Below, piece by piece: positions 25,388 to 34,232 of a stretch of 64,000 nucleotides of DNA. Every line of letters starts with the position of its first letter. The first letter of the stretch is position 1. The notes under the pieces were generated by a model that was not told the DNA's origin, did no database searches, and worked only from the letters and a program-made list of their open reading frames with translations. Source of the stretch: Acidimicrobiales bacterium (lineage in GTDB: Bacteria > Actinomycetota > Acidimicrobiia > Acidimicrobiales > Aldehydirespiratoraceae); the NCBI GenBank assembly GCA_033344915.1, contig JAWPML010000001.1:1670369-1734368 (forward strand). The letters run 5' to 3'. The translations under genes were made by a program, and so were the position numbers.

Positions 25388-25788
25388 GACGCCGACCCTA
25401 CGCGGCGAACATGGCGCCACACGAGAGCAGCGAAGAGGAGTTGGAACGGGAGGCGGACGAGGTTCCGGGTGCGGACGCCGTCGGCCTGTTCGACCCGCAC
25501 CATCCGACCGTCCTCTCCGGGTCGGACGTCGACGTCGTGCAGGTACATGTCGACGTTCGCGGGGAACACACCGGCGAGGATGGCCAGCAGCCCGATCGCC
25601 GCCGGCCGGCGCGTCCGCCGCGAGAACATGCCGAGACCGCACACGATCTCGGCGGCACCGGACGCCTGGTTGGCGAACCGGGCGTTCGGGAACCAGCGGG
25701 GCACGATGGCCTCGAAGAAGTCCGGCCGGGCGAAGTGCATCACCCCGGCTCCGGCGAACATCGCGCCCACGACGCGCCGATGCGTCAC
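25384..25788 (-). CDS. DoxX-like small membrane protein
   Basis: The 134-residue protein has four predicted TMs: a start near GAMFAGAGVMHFARPDFFEA, then AAEIVCGLGMF, AAIGLLAILAGVFPANVD and a last near LPFQLLFAALVW. The GVMHF and NxDM pattern resembles DoxX/MauE-like small quinone-associated membrane proteins. The assignment is at superfamily level only. It is coupled by ATGA overlap to the LLM oxidoreductase. Confidence 0.6.
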   Translation of the reverse strand: MTHRRVVGAMFAGAGVMHFARPDFFEAIVPRWFPNARFANQASGAAEIVCGLGMFSRRTRRPAAIGLLAILAGVFPANVDMYLHDVDVRPGEDGRMVRVEQADGVRTRNLVRLPFQLLFAALVWRHVRRVGSAS

Positions 25789-25809
25789 TCGGTGTCGGCT
25801 TCTCGTCGC

Positions 25810-26655
25810 TCATCGACCGCGCCCCATCGCCGCGAAGGCACCGCCTTCGAGCAGGCCATCGCGCACGGGCTTGAGGAGGTCGATCAGGCGACGCGTGTCG
25901 TCGGCGCCGACCGCGTCGACCATCGCCACGCAGGCCTCGTTGGTTCGCCGCTCGATGTCCTCGCGAAAGGCCCGCCCGGCATCGGTGAACTGCTCGTCGG
26001 GTTGCAGCAGGCCTCGGCTCACGAGCCGGTCCACGCCGGCCTGCCACGCGTCCTCCGGCCACTGACGGGTGGCGACCAACGCCGACTTCGGCACCTGATC
26101 GGTCGCGGCGTGCAGGATCAGCGCCTCGACCGCGTCCACCGGTGCGGCGACGAGGGCGGCGACGTGGGCATCGCCGCGCCACTCGCGCAGCACGGTGATC
26201 CGTTGCCAGAGCAACTCCCAGGCATCGTCGGGTTCGGGCACCGCCCGGTTGGCCGCCGCGAGGGCGCGGCCTTCGTCGCCGAGACCGTCCATCATCGCCT
26301 TGGCGATCGCCGACGCCGCCGCGATGTCTTCGTCGCTCACAGCTCCACAGCTGGCGGCGAGAACCCGGCCGGCGGCCCGCATCCGTGCCGTCTGGATGGC
26401 CGCGGGATCAGCAAGCGTCCACGCGTCCGGGATGACCGCGTGGACGAGCGCGGGGTTGAAGTTGAAGAACGTCGCCACGATGACGCCGGCCGGCACCGGG
26501 CCGAAGCAGGCGCCCCGACTCGCGAAGTACTGGTGCTCGGCGGGCAGGCCGACCGCGGCGTACTCCTCCGCGGCCTCGGGCGCGAAATAGATGAACCCGT
26601 GGGTCAGGTTGGTGATGCCGCCGAGCTTGGCGGCGAGCGTCACGGCGTCGTCCAT
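25810..26655 (-). CDS. SCO6745-type conserved actinobacterial protein
   Basis: The ATG at 26655 gives 281 residues, mostly alpha-helical, with THGFIYFAPEAAEEYAAVGL near the start and DAWTLADPAAIQTARMRAAG. LLWQRITVLREWRGDAHVAAL and a C-terminal winged-helix-like half (about 200-265) follow. The pattern recalls actinobacterial proteins with a SalK/SCO6745-like fold. Function is unknown; DNA binding by the C-terminal half is possible. Divergent start of the DinB gene lies 19 bases away, so they share a promoter region. Confidence 0.6.
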   Translation of the reverse strand: MDDAVTLAAKLGGITNLTHGFIYFAPEAAEEYAAVGLPAEHQYFASRGACFGPVPAGVIVATFFNFNPALVHAVIPDAWTLADPAAIQTARMRAAGRVLAASCGAVSDEDIAAASAIAKAMMDGLGDEGRALAAANRAVPEPDDAWELLWQRITVLREWRGDAHVAALVAAPVDAVEALILHAATDQVPKSALVATRQWPEDAWQAGVDRLVSRGLLQPDEQFTDAGRAFREDIERRTNEACVAMVDAVGADDTRRLIDLLKPVRDGLLEGGAFAAMGRGR

Positions 26656-26674
26656 GCGGGCACCGTAGGACGAA

Positions 26675-27262
26675 ATGGACGGCGAGCCCGATCTCACACC
26701 TGTCACCATGGTGACCATGCCCGATGCCCCGCCCCCGGATTCCCCACCTCCGGATGACAAGGACTGGACGTGGGTCCTCGAGCGGCCCTGCCCCGAATGC
26801 GGGTTCGACCCGGCCGACGTCGACGCCACCGGCGTGGCCGACCTGCTCCGGCGCAACACCACCGAATGGGAACGCATTCTCGCCGGACCGCCCGACGAGG
26901 TGCGCCGCCGCCCCGCCCCGACCATCTGGTCGCCGCTGGAGTACGCGTGCCATGTGCGCGACGTGCACGTGCTCTACCTCGAACGGCTGGAGCTGATGCT
27001 GAACGAGGACGGGCCCCACTACCCGAACTGGGATCAGGACGAGACCGCGATCGCCGAGCGCTACCACGAGGCCGACCCCGCCACGGTGGCGGTCGAGCTA
27101 CGCGCTGCGGCCGACGCCCTCGCCGCCCGATTCGATGGCGTGGCCGACGACGAGTGGGATCGCACCGGCTATCGAAGCGACGGGGCGGCGTTCACCGTCA
27201 CGACGTTCGCCACCTACTTCATCCACGATCCCATCCACCACGTGCACGACAGCACGCGCTGA
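26675..27262 (+). CDS. DinB / mycothiol-transferase-like protein
   Basis: The 195-residue protein starts at an ATG at 26675; internal ATGs at 26708 and 26717 are possible. A Pro-rich lead and CPECGFDP precede the four-helix domain. YACHVRDVHVLYLERLELML contains the first conserved His, and ATYFIHDPIHHVHDS ends with the HxxxH-type metal ligands. This fits the DinB/MDMPI fold, whose actinobacterial members transfer mycothiol or isomerise maleylpyruvate. Metal-binding histidines are visible; the specific reaction is not. Confidence 0.78.
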   Translation: MDGEPDLTPVTMVTMPDAPPPDSPPPDDKDWTWVLERPCPECGFDPADVDATGVADLLRRNTTEWERILAGPPDEVRRRPAPTIWSPLEYACHVRDVHVLYLERLELMLNEDGPHYPNWDQDETAIAERYHEADPATVAVELRAAADALAARFDGVADDEWDRTGYRSDGAAFTVTTFATYFIHDPIHHVHDSTR

Positions 27263-27271
27263 GTCGTCCGG

Positions 27272-28264
27272 TCAGCTACGGCGGCGGCGGCCGCGGCGCG
27301 GCGCACCGTCGGTGGCCCCCCGGTCGGGCGCCTCGTGAACCTCGACGTCGGGCACCGGCAGGGTGCCGTCGAGCACTCCTCGGATCGCGGCGACATGGGC
27401 CGGCGAGTTGCCACAGCAGCCGCCGACGATCTGCACGCCGGCCGCCCGCATGCGATGCGCGTGGGCACCCATGATGTCGGGCGACCCGCTGTAGGAGAGC
27501 TCCGCGCCGTGCCATTCGGGGATGCCGGCGTTCGCCTTCGAGATGACCGGCAGGTGCGTGTTGGCCCGGATCTCTGCGAGCGCCGCCTCGGTCTCCGGGA
27601 GGTTGTTGCCGCAGTTGGCGCCGATCGCGGCGACGCCGAGCGCCGTGAGCCGTTCGGCGGCCTGGGCGCCCGTGACGCCCATCATCGTGCGTCCGGCGGT
27701 GTCGAAGCTCAGCGTGACGGTGATGGGCAGGTCGCTGGCCCGCCGTGCGCCCTCGATCGCGGCTTCGATCTCTTCGAGCGAGCTCATCGTCTCGATCCAC
27801 AGGAGGTCGGCACCACCCTCGGTGAGGCCCTGCGCCTGCTCGGCGAACGAGTCGGCCGCGACCGCGGGCTCGAGGTCACCGAGCGGCACGATCAGCTCAC
27901 CGGTGGGGCCCATCGAGCCGGCGACGAGCACGCCGCGGTCGGACGCGTCGGCCACGGCTCGGGCGTTGCGGGCCGCGGCGGCGTTGATCTCGACGACCCG
28001 GTCGTCCAGCTTGTGGAGGGCGAGCCGGTGGCGGGTGCCACCGAAGCTGTTGGTCAGGATGATGTCGGAACCGGCGTCCACGTAGGCCCGGTGCATGTCC
28101 TGCACGGCATCGGCCATGTCGATGTTCATGCGCTCGGGGGCATCGCCGGCGGGCAGACCGCGGGCGAACAGCTCGGTGCCGGTGGCCCCGTCGACCACGA
28201 GATGACCGCGTTCCGCGATCAATCGGTCGAGCACGGTGGCGCGGAAGTCGGTCTCGGTCGTCAC
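27272..28264 (-). CDS. homocysteine S-methyltransferase family protein
   Basis: I use the GTG at 28264 (MTTETDFRATVLDRLIAERG). Residues 20-300 form the methyltransferase barrel: VVDGATGTELFARGL, DIILTNSFGGTRHRL, GSMGPTGELI, GANCGNN and the terminal VGGCCGNSPAHVAAI. The single Cys of GANCG and the pair in GGCCG are the zinc ligands of the betaine/homocysteine methyltransferase and MetH N-terminal family. It is a stand-alone zinc domain without the cobalamin module of MetH. It ends in an Arg-rich tail. The methyl donor is unknown. Confidence 0.88.
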   Translation of the reverse strand: MTTETDFRATVLDRLIAERGHLVVDGATGTELFARGLPAGDAPERMNIDMADAVQDMHRAYVDAGSDIILTNSFGGTRHRLALHKLDDRVVEINAAAARNARAVADASDRGVLVAGSMGPTGELIVPLGDLEPAVAADSFAEQAQGLTEGGADLLWIETMSSLEEIEAAIEGARRASDLPITVTLSFDTAGRTMMGVTGAQAAERLTALGVAAIGANCGNNLPETEAALAEIRANTHLPVISKANAGIPEWHGAELSYSGSPDIMGAHAHRMRAAGVQIVGGCCGNSPAHVAAIRGVLDGTLPVPDVEVHEAPDRGATDGAPRRGRRRRS

Positions 28265-28303
28265 GCTAGGTGAGGATAGTCCGTCGGCGTGGGGAACGGC
28301 ATT

Positions 28304-28333
28304 GGCTATTCGACCCATGGCTATTCGGCCCAT
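28304..28333. repeat. 15-bp tandem duplication in intergenic region
   Basis: ggctattcgacccat (28304-28318) is followed directly by ggctattcggcccat (28319-28333), one mismatch. It lies between the divergent methyltransferase and PhyH genes, so it may sit in a promoter region. Confidence 0.75.
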
Positions 28334-28373
28334 GGGCCCACGGATCTGACCTACGCCCGGCGAGCGTGCAAAA

Positions 28374-29210
28374 GTGTCCGCCGTGCACGCCCACCCCTGG
28401 AACACCGCGTTTTCGTGGCGGCGACCCTCCGTGTCGCCTCGGCGACTCTGCGAGGCCGAACTCGACCAGTTCCACGACCAGGGCTGGCTGGTGGTGGAGG
28501 ACCTCATCGATGCGGCCACGGTCGCCGCGGTGCGCGCCGAGCTGGACGAGATCGAGGCGGACGTCGATGCCCTGCTGAAGGGTCTCCCCGACGAGCGGAT
28601 GTTCATCGCCGAGGCCGGCGCGATCACGTTCGCCCCCCACGCCGTGAACCAGTCCGCCGCCGCTCGGGCCGTCAGCCGGCATCCGGCCATCGCCGACCTC
28701 TGCCACGACCTCGTCGGCCCCGACGTGCGGCTCTACTGGGACCAGGTCGTCTACAAGAAGCCCGAGAAACCGCGGGCGTTCCCCTGGCACCAGGACAACG
28801 GCTACACCTACGTCGAGCCCCAGCAGTACCTGACCGTGTGGTTGTCGCTCACCGACGCGCCCGTGGAAGCCGGCTGTCCGTGGGTCGTCCCCGGAGTCCA
28901 CCTCGGTGGCACCCTGGCCCACGAGTACGTCGACCCCCTCGGGTACCGATGCTTCGCCGAGCACCCGGACGCGGTCGCCGCGCCGGTCCGGGCCGGCGGC
29001 GCCGTGGTGTTCTCGTCGCTCACGCCCCACATGACGGGACCGAACACCACCGGCGACATCCGCAAGACCTACATCCTCCAGTACGCCCCGGACGGCGCCG
29101 AGGTGCTCCAGGGCGAGGCCCCCGGGCCGCCGACCGGACGCACACCGCAGAACGACGCCGATCGCCAGTACCTCGTGGTCTCGGGCGGCGAGCGAGTCGA
29201 GAACGCATGA
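28374..29210 (+). CDS. phytanoyl-CoA dioxygenase (PhyH) family Fe(II)/2-oxoglutarate oxygenase
   Basis: The gene has a GTG start; a second GTG at 28383 is possible. The 278-residue protein has a double-stranded beta-helix. PWHQDNGYTYVEPQQYLTVW provides the HxD iron motif, and SLTPHMTGPNTTGDIRKTYI the distal His and the Arg that holds 2-oxoglutarate. Length and motifs match bacterial PhyH enzymes that hydroxylate small amines, lipids or phosphonates. Its TGA overlaps the permease ATG (ATGA), tying the enzyme to the transporter operon; the imported compound may be its substrate, which is inference. Confidence 0.9.
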   Translation: MSAVHAHPWNTAFSWRRPSVSPRRLCEAELDQFHDQGWLVVEDLIDAATVAAVRAELDEIEADVDALLKGLPDERMFIAEAGAITFAPHAVNQSAAARAVSRHPAIADLCHDLVGPDVRLYWDQVVYKKPEKPRAFPWHQDNGYTYVEPQQYLTVWLSLTDAPVEAGCPWVVPGVHLGGTLAHEYVDPLGYRCFAEHPDAVAAPVRAGGAVVFSSLTPHMTGPNTTGDIRKTYILQYAPDGAEVLQGEAPGPPTGRTPQNDADRQYLVVSGGERVENA

Positions 29211-31276
29211 CCGACCGGATGAACGTCACGCCGCCGGCCTGGACGGACCGGCTGAACTGGCTCGCGTGGCCGGTGGTGATCCTGCTCGTGCAGTTGATCC
29301 TGTTCCCGGCTCCCGTCGGGGTGATCCTCGACGGCCTCATCCTCGGCCTGATCACGTCGCTCGTCGCGCTCGGTATGTGGCTCATCTACCGGGCGAACCG
29401 CGTGATCAACTTCGCCACCGCGGAGTTCGGCTTCCTCCCCGGCGTGGTCGCCATGCTGCTCATCGTCGAGACCGGCTGGGCGTGGTGGCAGGGCTTCACG
29501 GTGGGCATCCTCCTGGCGGCCTGCCTCGGACTCTTCACGGAGTTCGTCATCATCCGACGGTTCTTCGATGCGCCCCGGTTGGTCCTCACGGTCGCAACGA
29601 TCGGCGTCGCGAACCTCTTCGGCGTGATCGCCATCTTCATCCCGGCATGGTGGGACACGCGGCTGGAGAACCAGCGTCTCGAACCACCGGTCGACTGGGT
29701 GCTGGACGTCGGCGCCGTGCGCTTCAACGGCAACGACCTGATGGTCGTCATCATCGCCCCGATCGCGATCATCGCGGTGGGGGTCCTGCTGCGGTTCACC
29801 CGCCTCGGCGTCGCGATCCGCGCCGCGTCCGAGCTCCCCCGCCGCGCCATGCTGCTCGGCATTCCCGTGAAGGGCCTCCAGTCGGTCGTGTGGACGATCT
29901 TCGGCGTCCTCGCGTTCCTTGCCCTGTTCCTGCGGATCGGCGTGTTCGGCACGCCGGTCGCCGGTGACCTCGGCCTGATCTTCCTGCTCCGGGGGCTCGC
30001 CGCGCTCACGATCGGCCGCTTCGTGCACCTGCCGACGATCATGGCGTCGTCGATGGCGATCGGCATCCTCCAACAGGGTGTGGCCTGGAACACCGACGGC
30101 CAGGAGGCCCAGCAGGTCATCGGCGCGGTGATCGGCATCATCGTCGTGCTGTCACTCCTGCTGCGGCGGGACCGCGGCCTGCGTTCGGACCGGGACGGCG
30201 CGTCGTGGCAGAACGTCGGCGAATCACGCCCGGTCCACGCCGCGTTCCGTCGACTCCCGCTCGTTCGGGTCACCCGGGTCGTCGCCGTCCTCGGTGCGGC
30301 GTACTTCCTGCTGTGGTGGGTCCCCTACGGAAACGTCATCAAGATCCAGGACGTGCACCGCATCGCGATCATCTTCATCTTCACGATGCTCTTTCTCTCG
30401 CTCGGAGTGCTCACCGGCTGGGCCGGCCAGCTCTCGCTCGGGCAACTGGGCTTCTTCGCCGTCGGCGGCGTCGTCGCCGGGAAACTCTCGATCGACTACA
30501 ACGTCGACTACACGCTCGCCCTCCTCGCCGGGGGCATCGCCGGCGCCGCATCGTCGCTGATCGTCGGTGTGCCGGCGATCCGGTTGCGGGGCGCCTATCT
30601 CGCGGTGGCGACGCTCGTGTTCTCCATCGCGATCTCGGGCTACTTCCTGAACCCGCAGTTCTTCGACTGGGTCCTGCGTCCGACCGACCGCATCCCCCGC
30701 AACCCGGTCCTCGGCATCGTGGACTGGAACAGCACCCGGGCGTCCTACTTCGTCGCCCTCATCGTCACCGCCGTCGTGATCATCGGCGTCGAGGCGATCC
30801 GCCGTTCCCGGACCGGGCGCATCCTCGTCGCCCTGCGCGACAACGAGGACGGCACCGAGGCCTACGGCATCAGCGCGGTACGCGCCCGACTGACGGCGTT
30901 CGCCATCTCCGGCTTCATCGCCGCCGTCGCCGGTGGCGTCTCGGTGCACCACAACCAGTTCTTCGAGCCGGACAACCCGGGCTTCAACCTCGGCATCTTC
31001 ATCGGCGCCGTACTCGGCGGCCTCGGCACCGCCGCCGGCGCCGCGCTCGGCGCCCTCTACTTCAACGGCACGTTCTTCTGGTTCCGCGAGGACTGGGTGC
31101 TGTGGACGAGTGCGGCTGGGATCCTCATCATCCTGTGGCTTGCTCCGGCCGGGCTGCACGGCCTCTGGCAGACGATGCGCGACATGTTCCTGCGCTGGTA
31201 CGGGGCCCGGCGGGGGCTGAGTGACGCCGACCTGGCCGAGGATCTGCTCGAGCCGGCCGAGGAGGTCGCACCATGA
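29207..31276 (+). CDS. fused LivH-LivM branched-chain-type ABC permease
   Basis: The ATG overlaps the PhyH stop. The 689-residue protein contains two permeases in one chain. Residues of about 20-320 are LivH-like (MWLIYRANRVINFATAEFGF, then RAASELPRRAMLLGIPVKGL). Residues of about 360-660 are LivM-like (LTGWAGQLSLGQLGFFAVGG, then RTGRILVALRDNEDGTEAYG). The joint is a hydrophilic stretch near residues 325-350. LivH and LivM are separate subunits in textbook systems; the fusion fixes their 1:1 pairing. The TGA overlaps the next ATG. It would pass a branched-chain amino acid, amide or similar polar substrate. Confidence 0.92.
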   Translation: MTDRMNVTPPAWTDRLNWLAWPVVILLVQLILFPAPVGVILDGLILGLITSLVALGMWLIYRANRVINFATAEFGFLPGVVAMLLIVETGWAWWQGFTVGILLAACLGLFTEFVIIRRFFDAPRLVLTVATIGVANLFGVIAIFIPAWWDTRLENQRLEPPVDWVLDVGAVRFNGNDLMVVIIAPIAIIAVGVLLRFTRLGVAIRAASELPRRAMLLGIPVKGLQSVVWTIFGVLAFLALFLRIGVFGTPVAGDLGLIFLLRGLAALTIGRFVHLPTIMASSMAIGILQQGVAWNTDGQEAQQVIGAVIGIIVVLSLLLRRDRGLRSDRDGASWQNVGESRPVHAAFRRLPLVRVTRVVAVLGAAYFLLWWVPYGNVIKIQDVHRIAIIFIFTMLFLSLGVLTGWAGQLSLGQLGFFAVGGVVAGKLSIDYNVDYTLALLAGGIAGAASSLIVGVPAIRLRGAYLAVATLVFSIAISGYFLNPQFFDWVLRPTDRIPRNPVLGIVDWNSTRASYFVALIVTAVVIIGVEAIRRSRTGRILVALRDNEDGTEAYGISAVRARLTAFAISGFIAAVAGGVSVHHNQFFEPDNPGFNLGIFIGAVLGGLGTAAGAALGALYFNGTFFWFREDWVLWTSAAGILIILWLAPAGLHGLWQTMRDMFLRWYGARRGLSDADLAEDLLEPAEEVAP

Positions 31277-34185
31277 CCGCGGTTGACGAAACCGTCGGCG
31301 AGAAGCCCCACTTCATGCGGCGCATCGTCGGCACCGGGCCGATCCTGCCGATCGGCGTGCTGTTCGGACTCAACGCGGTGGACGAACTCGACCGCTCGGC
31401 GGCGGCGATCCTGGCGCCGGAGATCCGCGACGAGTTCGGAATCTCCACCGGCTCGTACTTCCTCATCATCGCGATCGTTCTCTTCTTCGTGCTGATCGCC
31501 CAGCCGCTGGTCGCCGGGTTCGCGGACCGGACGAACCGGGTCCGCCTCGCCCTCATCGGCGCGACGATGTGGGCCGTCTTCAGCTTCTCCACCGGCCTCG
31601 CTGTGGGTCTCGTGATGTTTATCGTCGTGCGGATCGGATCCGGGGTCGGCAAGGCCGTCAACGATCCGACCCACGGCTCGCTCATCGCCGACTGGTACGA
31701 GCCGAACGATCGGCCGAAGGTCTACAGCTTCCACGGCGCGGCGAACGCCGTCGGTCTCGGCATCGGGCCACTGATCGCCGGCATGCTCGCCTACTCGTTC
31801 GGCTGGCGGGCCCCGTTCCTGCTCTACGCCTTCCCGACCCTGATCGTCGTCCTGATCGGGCTGCGCCTCCGGGAACCGATCCGCGGCGCCCTCGAACGAG
31901 CGGCGGCCGGCGGCGACGAGGAGGCGATCAACACGGCGGAGGAGCCGCCGACCTTCGCCGAGGCGTGGCGCATGTGCTGGAAGATCGAAGCGCTACGCCG
32001 TATCTGGTTCGCGACGCCGTTCCTGTCGGCCTCGATCCTCGGGTTCGGCCTCCTCACGACCTTCCTCTACGAGGAGGTCTACGGGCTGGACGAGCGGGCG
32101 CGCGGGGTCATCGCCGCGGCGGGTCAACCGGCGCGGATCCTCGGCCTCGTCATCGGCGGCATCGTCGGCGCCCGGCTCATCAAGCGGGACCCGGGCCTGA
32201 TCCTGCGCTTCCTCGCCCTCGCCTCGTTCATCACCGCGGGACTCTCGCTCGTGTTCGCCCTCGTCCCGAACCTGGCCGTCGCCGTGATCGCCGACATGGG
32301 AATCGGCCTCTGTCTCGCCATCGTCGGGCCGGGCATCATCGCCTCGCTGTCGCTCGCGATCCCGCCGCGGGCGCGCGCCATGGGCTTCTCGATCGGCAAC
32401 CTGTTCGTCATTCCGGGTCTCGTCAATCTGTGGCTCATCGGCGAGGTGGCGGACGCCTGGGGCATCCGCGCCGGCATGGCGATGATGACGCCCATCTTCC
32501 TCATCGGCGGTCTCGTCATCTCCAGTGGCGGCAACGTCATCGGGCGCGACATCGAGGACGTGCGCCACGCCGCGCTCACCCGGTCGCAGGTCTTGTCGGC
32601 TCGTCGCCGCGGCGAGGTCAAGATGCTCTACATCCGGGGGCTCAACGCGGGCTACAACGGGGTGCGCGTGCTCCACGACGTCGACTTCGAGGTCGACGCG
32701 GGAGAGGTCGTCGCCCTGCTCGGCACGAACGGCGCCGGGAAGTCGACCCTGCTCAAGACCATCTCCGGCGTCGTACAGGCCGACTCGGGCGCCATCATGC
32801 TCGACGGGAGGGACACCACCCATCCCCCGCCGAACGAGATCACCGCGCTCGGGATCGTCCAGATCCCGGGTGGCGCCGGCGTGTTCCCCGGACTGACCGT
32901 TCGCGAGAACCTCGAAGCGGCCGGCTGGCTCCAACGCAACGACCCGGCCGCGCTCGCGGCGGCCCATCAGGAAGTCCTCGACGCCTTCCCGGAGCTGGAG
33001 TCCCGGCTCGAGGATCCGGCCGGCGACCTCTCCGGTGGCCAGCAGCAGATGCTCGCCCTCGGGATGACGTTCCTGCTGCGGCCCAAGCTCCTGATGATCG
33101 ACGAGCTGTCCCTCGGGCTCGCACCGATCGTCGTCGAGCGCCTCCTGGAGATGGTCCGGCGGATCGCGGCGACCGGGGTGACGATCATCCTCGTCGAGCA
33201 GTCGGTCAACGTCGCGCTGGAGCTCGCCGACTTCGCCTACTTCATGGAACGGGGCCGGATCCGGTTCCACGGGCGGACCGAGGAGTTGCTCGAGCGCCGT
33301 GACCTGCTGCGCTCCGTGTTCCTCGGCGAGAACGACTTCACGTCGACCGCGCGGATCGCGAAGCCGGCCGCTCCCGTCGGCGATCTCGCCCTGCGGGTCG
33401 AAGGCGTGACCCGCAGTTTCGGTGGCATCCAGGCCGTCTCGGACGTGTCCTTCGAGGTGTACGACAACGAGATCGTCGGGTTCATCGGTCCGAACGGCGC
33501 CGGCAAGACCACCCTCTTCGACGTGATCGGCGGATCGACCCCGGCCGACGCCGGCACCATCGACCTCCGCGGCGTCGCCCTGCATCGTCGCTCGCCGAGC
33601 GCGCGCGCCCGCGCCGGCCTCGGGCGGTCGTTCCAGGACGCACGGCTCTTCCCCGCGCTCACCGTCGAGGAGACGATCGCCGTCTCGCTCGAGCGGTGGA
33701 TCCGGTGGGGCGGTCCCGTCACCGCCGCACTTCATCTCCCGATGGCCTTCGACAGCGAGGCATCGGTCGCGAAGCGGGTCGACGAACTCATCGAGCTGAT
33801 GAGTCTCGAGCGCTACCGCCACAAGCGCATCCGGGAGTTGTCGACGGGCACGAGACGGATCGTCGACATCGCGTGTGTGATCGCCCATCGGCCCACGGTC
33901 ATCCTCCTCGACGAACCGTCGAGCGGGATCGCCCAGCGCGAGGTCGAGGCCCTGGCGCCAGTCCTCGAGCGCCTGCGATCCGAGATGGGCGCCTCGCTGC
34001 TCGTCATCGAACACGACATGAACCTGCTCGCATCGATCGCCGACCGGGTGATCGCGCTGGACCAGGGGGCTGTGATCGCGACGGGCGTGCCCGACGACGT
34101 ACTCAACGACCCGCGGGTGATCGCCGCCTACCTTGGCACGGACGAGGCCGCGATCAGCCGTTCGGGACTGAAACCGGACAACTGA
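31273..34185 (+). CDS. MFS transporter fused to LivF- and LivG-type ABC ATPases
   Basis: This is a single 970-codon frame. Residues of about 20-435 are a complete major-facilitator domain (about 12 TMs) with motif A-like GFADRTNRVRLAL and a central cytosolic loop. Residues 451-690 are a LivF-type ATPase: GTNGAGKST at 484, LSGGQQQ, LLMIDELSLGLAP. Residues of about 703-955 are a LivG-type ATPase: GPNGAGKTT at 739, signature LSTGTRRIV, VILLDEPSSG and a switch His in VIEHD. It lies between the fused permease (ATGA overlap) and the binding protein. An internal ATG at 32623 after GCGAGG could also yield a free ATPase pair. An MFS secondary carrier joined to both ATPases of an ABC importer is highly unusual. 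The frame shows no break in coding character. Confidence 0.92.
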   Translation: MTAVDETVGEKPHFMRRIVGTGPILPIGVLFGLNAVDELDRSAAAILAPEIRDEFGISTGSYFLIIAIVLFFVLIAQPLVAGFADRTNRVRLALIGATMWAVFSFSTGLAVGLVMFIVVRIGSGVGKAVNDPTHGSLIADWYEPNDRPKVYSFHGAANAVGLGIGPLIAGMLAYSFGWRAPFLLYAFPTLIVVLIGLRLREPIRGALERAAAGGDEEAINTAEEPPTFAEAWRMCWKIEALRRIWFATPFLSASILGFGLLTTFLYEEVYGLDERARGVIAAAGQPARILGLVIGGIVGARLIKRDPGLILRFLALASFITAGLSLVFALVPNLAVAVIADMGIGLCLAIVGPGIIASLSLAIPPRARAMGFSIGNLFVIPGLVNLWLIGEVADAWGIRAGMAMMTPIFLIGGLVISSGGNVIGRDIEDVRHAALTRSQVLSARRRGEVKMLYIRGLNAGYNGVRVLHDVDFEVDAGEVVALLGTNGAGKSTLLKTISGVVQADSGAIMLDGRDTTHPPPNEITALGIVQIPGGAGVFPGLTVRENLEAAGWLQRNDPAALAAAHQEVLDAFPELESRLEDPAGDLSGGQQQMLALGMTFLLRPKLLMIDELSLGLAPIVVERLLEMVRRIAATGVTIILVEQSVNVALELADFAYFMERGRIRFHGRTEELLERRDLLRSVFLGENDFTSTARIAKPAAPVGDLALRVEGVTRSFGGIQAVSDVSFEVYDNEIVGFIGPNGAGKTTLFDVIGGSTPADAGTIDLRGVALHRRSPSARARAGLGRSFQDARLFPALTVEETIAVSLERWIRWGGPVTAALHLPMAFDSEASVAKRVDELIELMSLERYRHKRIRELSTGTRRIVDIACVIAHRPTVILLDEPSSGIAQREVEALAPVLERLRSEMGASLLVIEHDMNLLASIADRVIALDQGAVIATGVPDDVLNDPRVIAAYLGTDEAAISRSGLKPDN

Positions 34186-34194
34186 GTCGATGAT

Positions 34195-34210
34195 CGGGGC
34201 GCTCGCCCCG
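34195..34210 (+). other. intra-operon hairpin before the binding-protein gene
   Basis: cggggc (34195-34200) pairs with gccccg (34205-34210) around a 4-base loop, in the 47-base gap between the ATPase fusion and the binding-protein gene. No T run follows, so it is more likely an mRNA-stabilising or processing hairpin than a terminator. Such elements often raise binding-protein expression over permease expression. Confidence 0.45.
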
Positions 34211-34232
34211 TGACCGAACCAAGGGGGACAAC

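Noticed and set aside
31273-34185. MFS-ATPase fusion as an assembly or frameshift artefact
   Set aside because: The frame is continuous for 2.9 kb, both halves have normal lengths and intact motifs, and neighbouring genes overlap it by ATGA at the expected end. An artefact joining two genes would need a lost stop without disturbing frame; I kept it as a real fusion, with read verification suggested.
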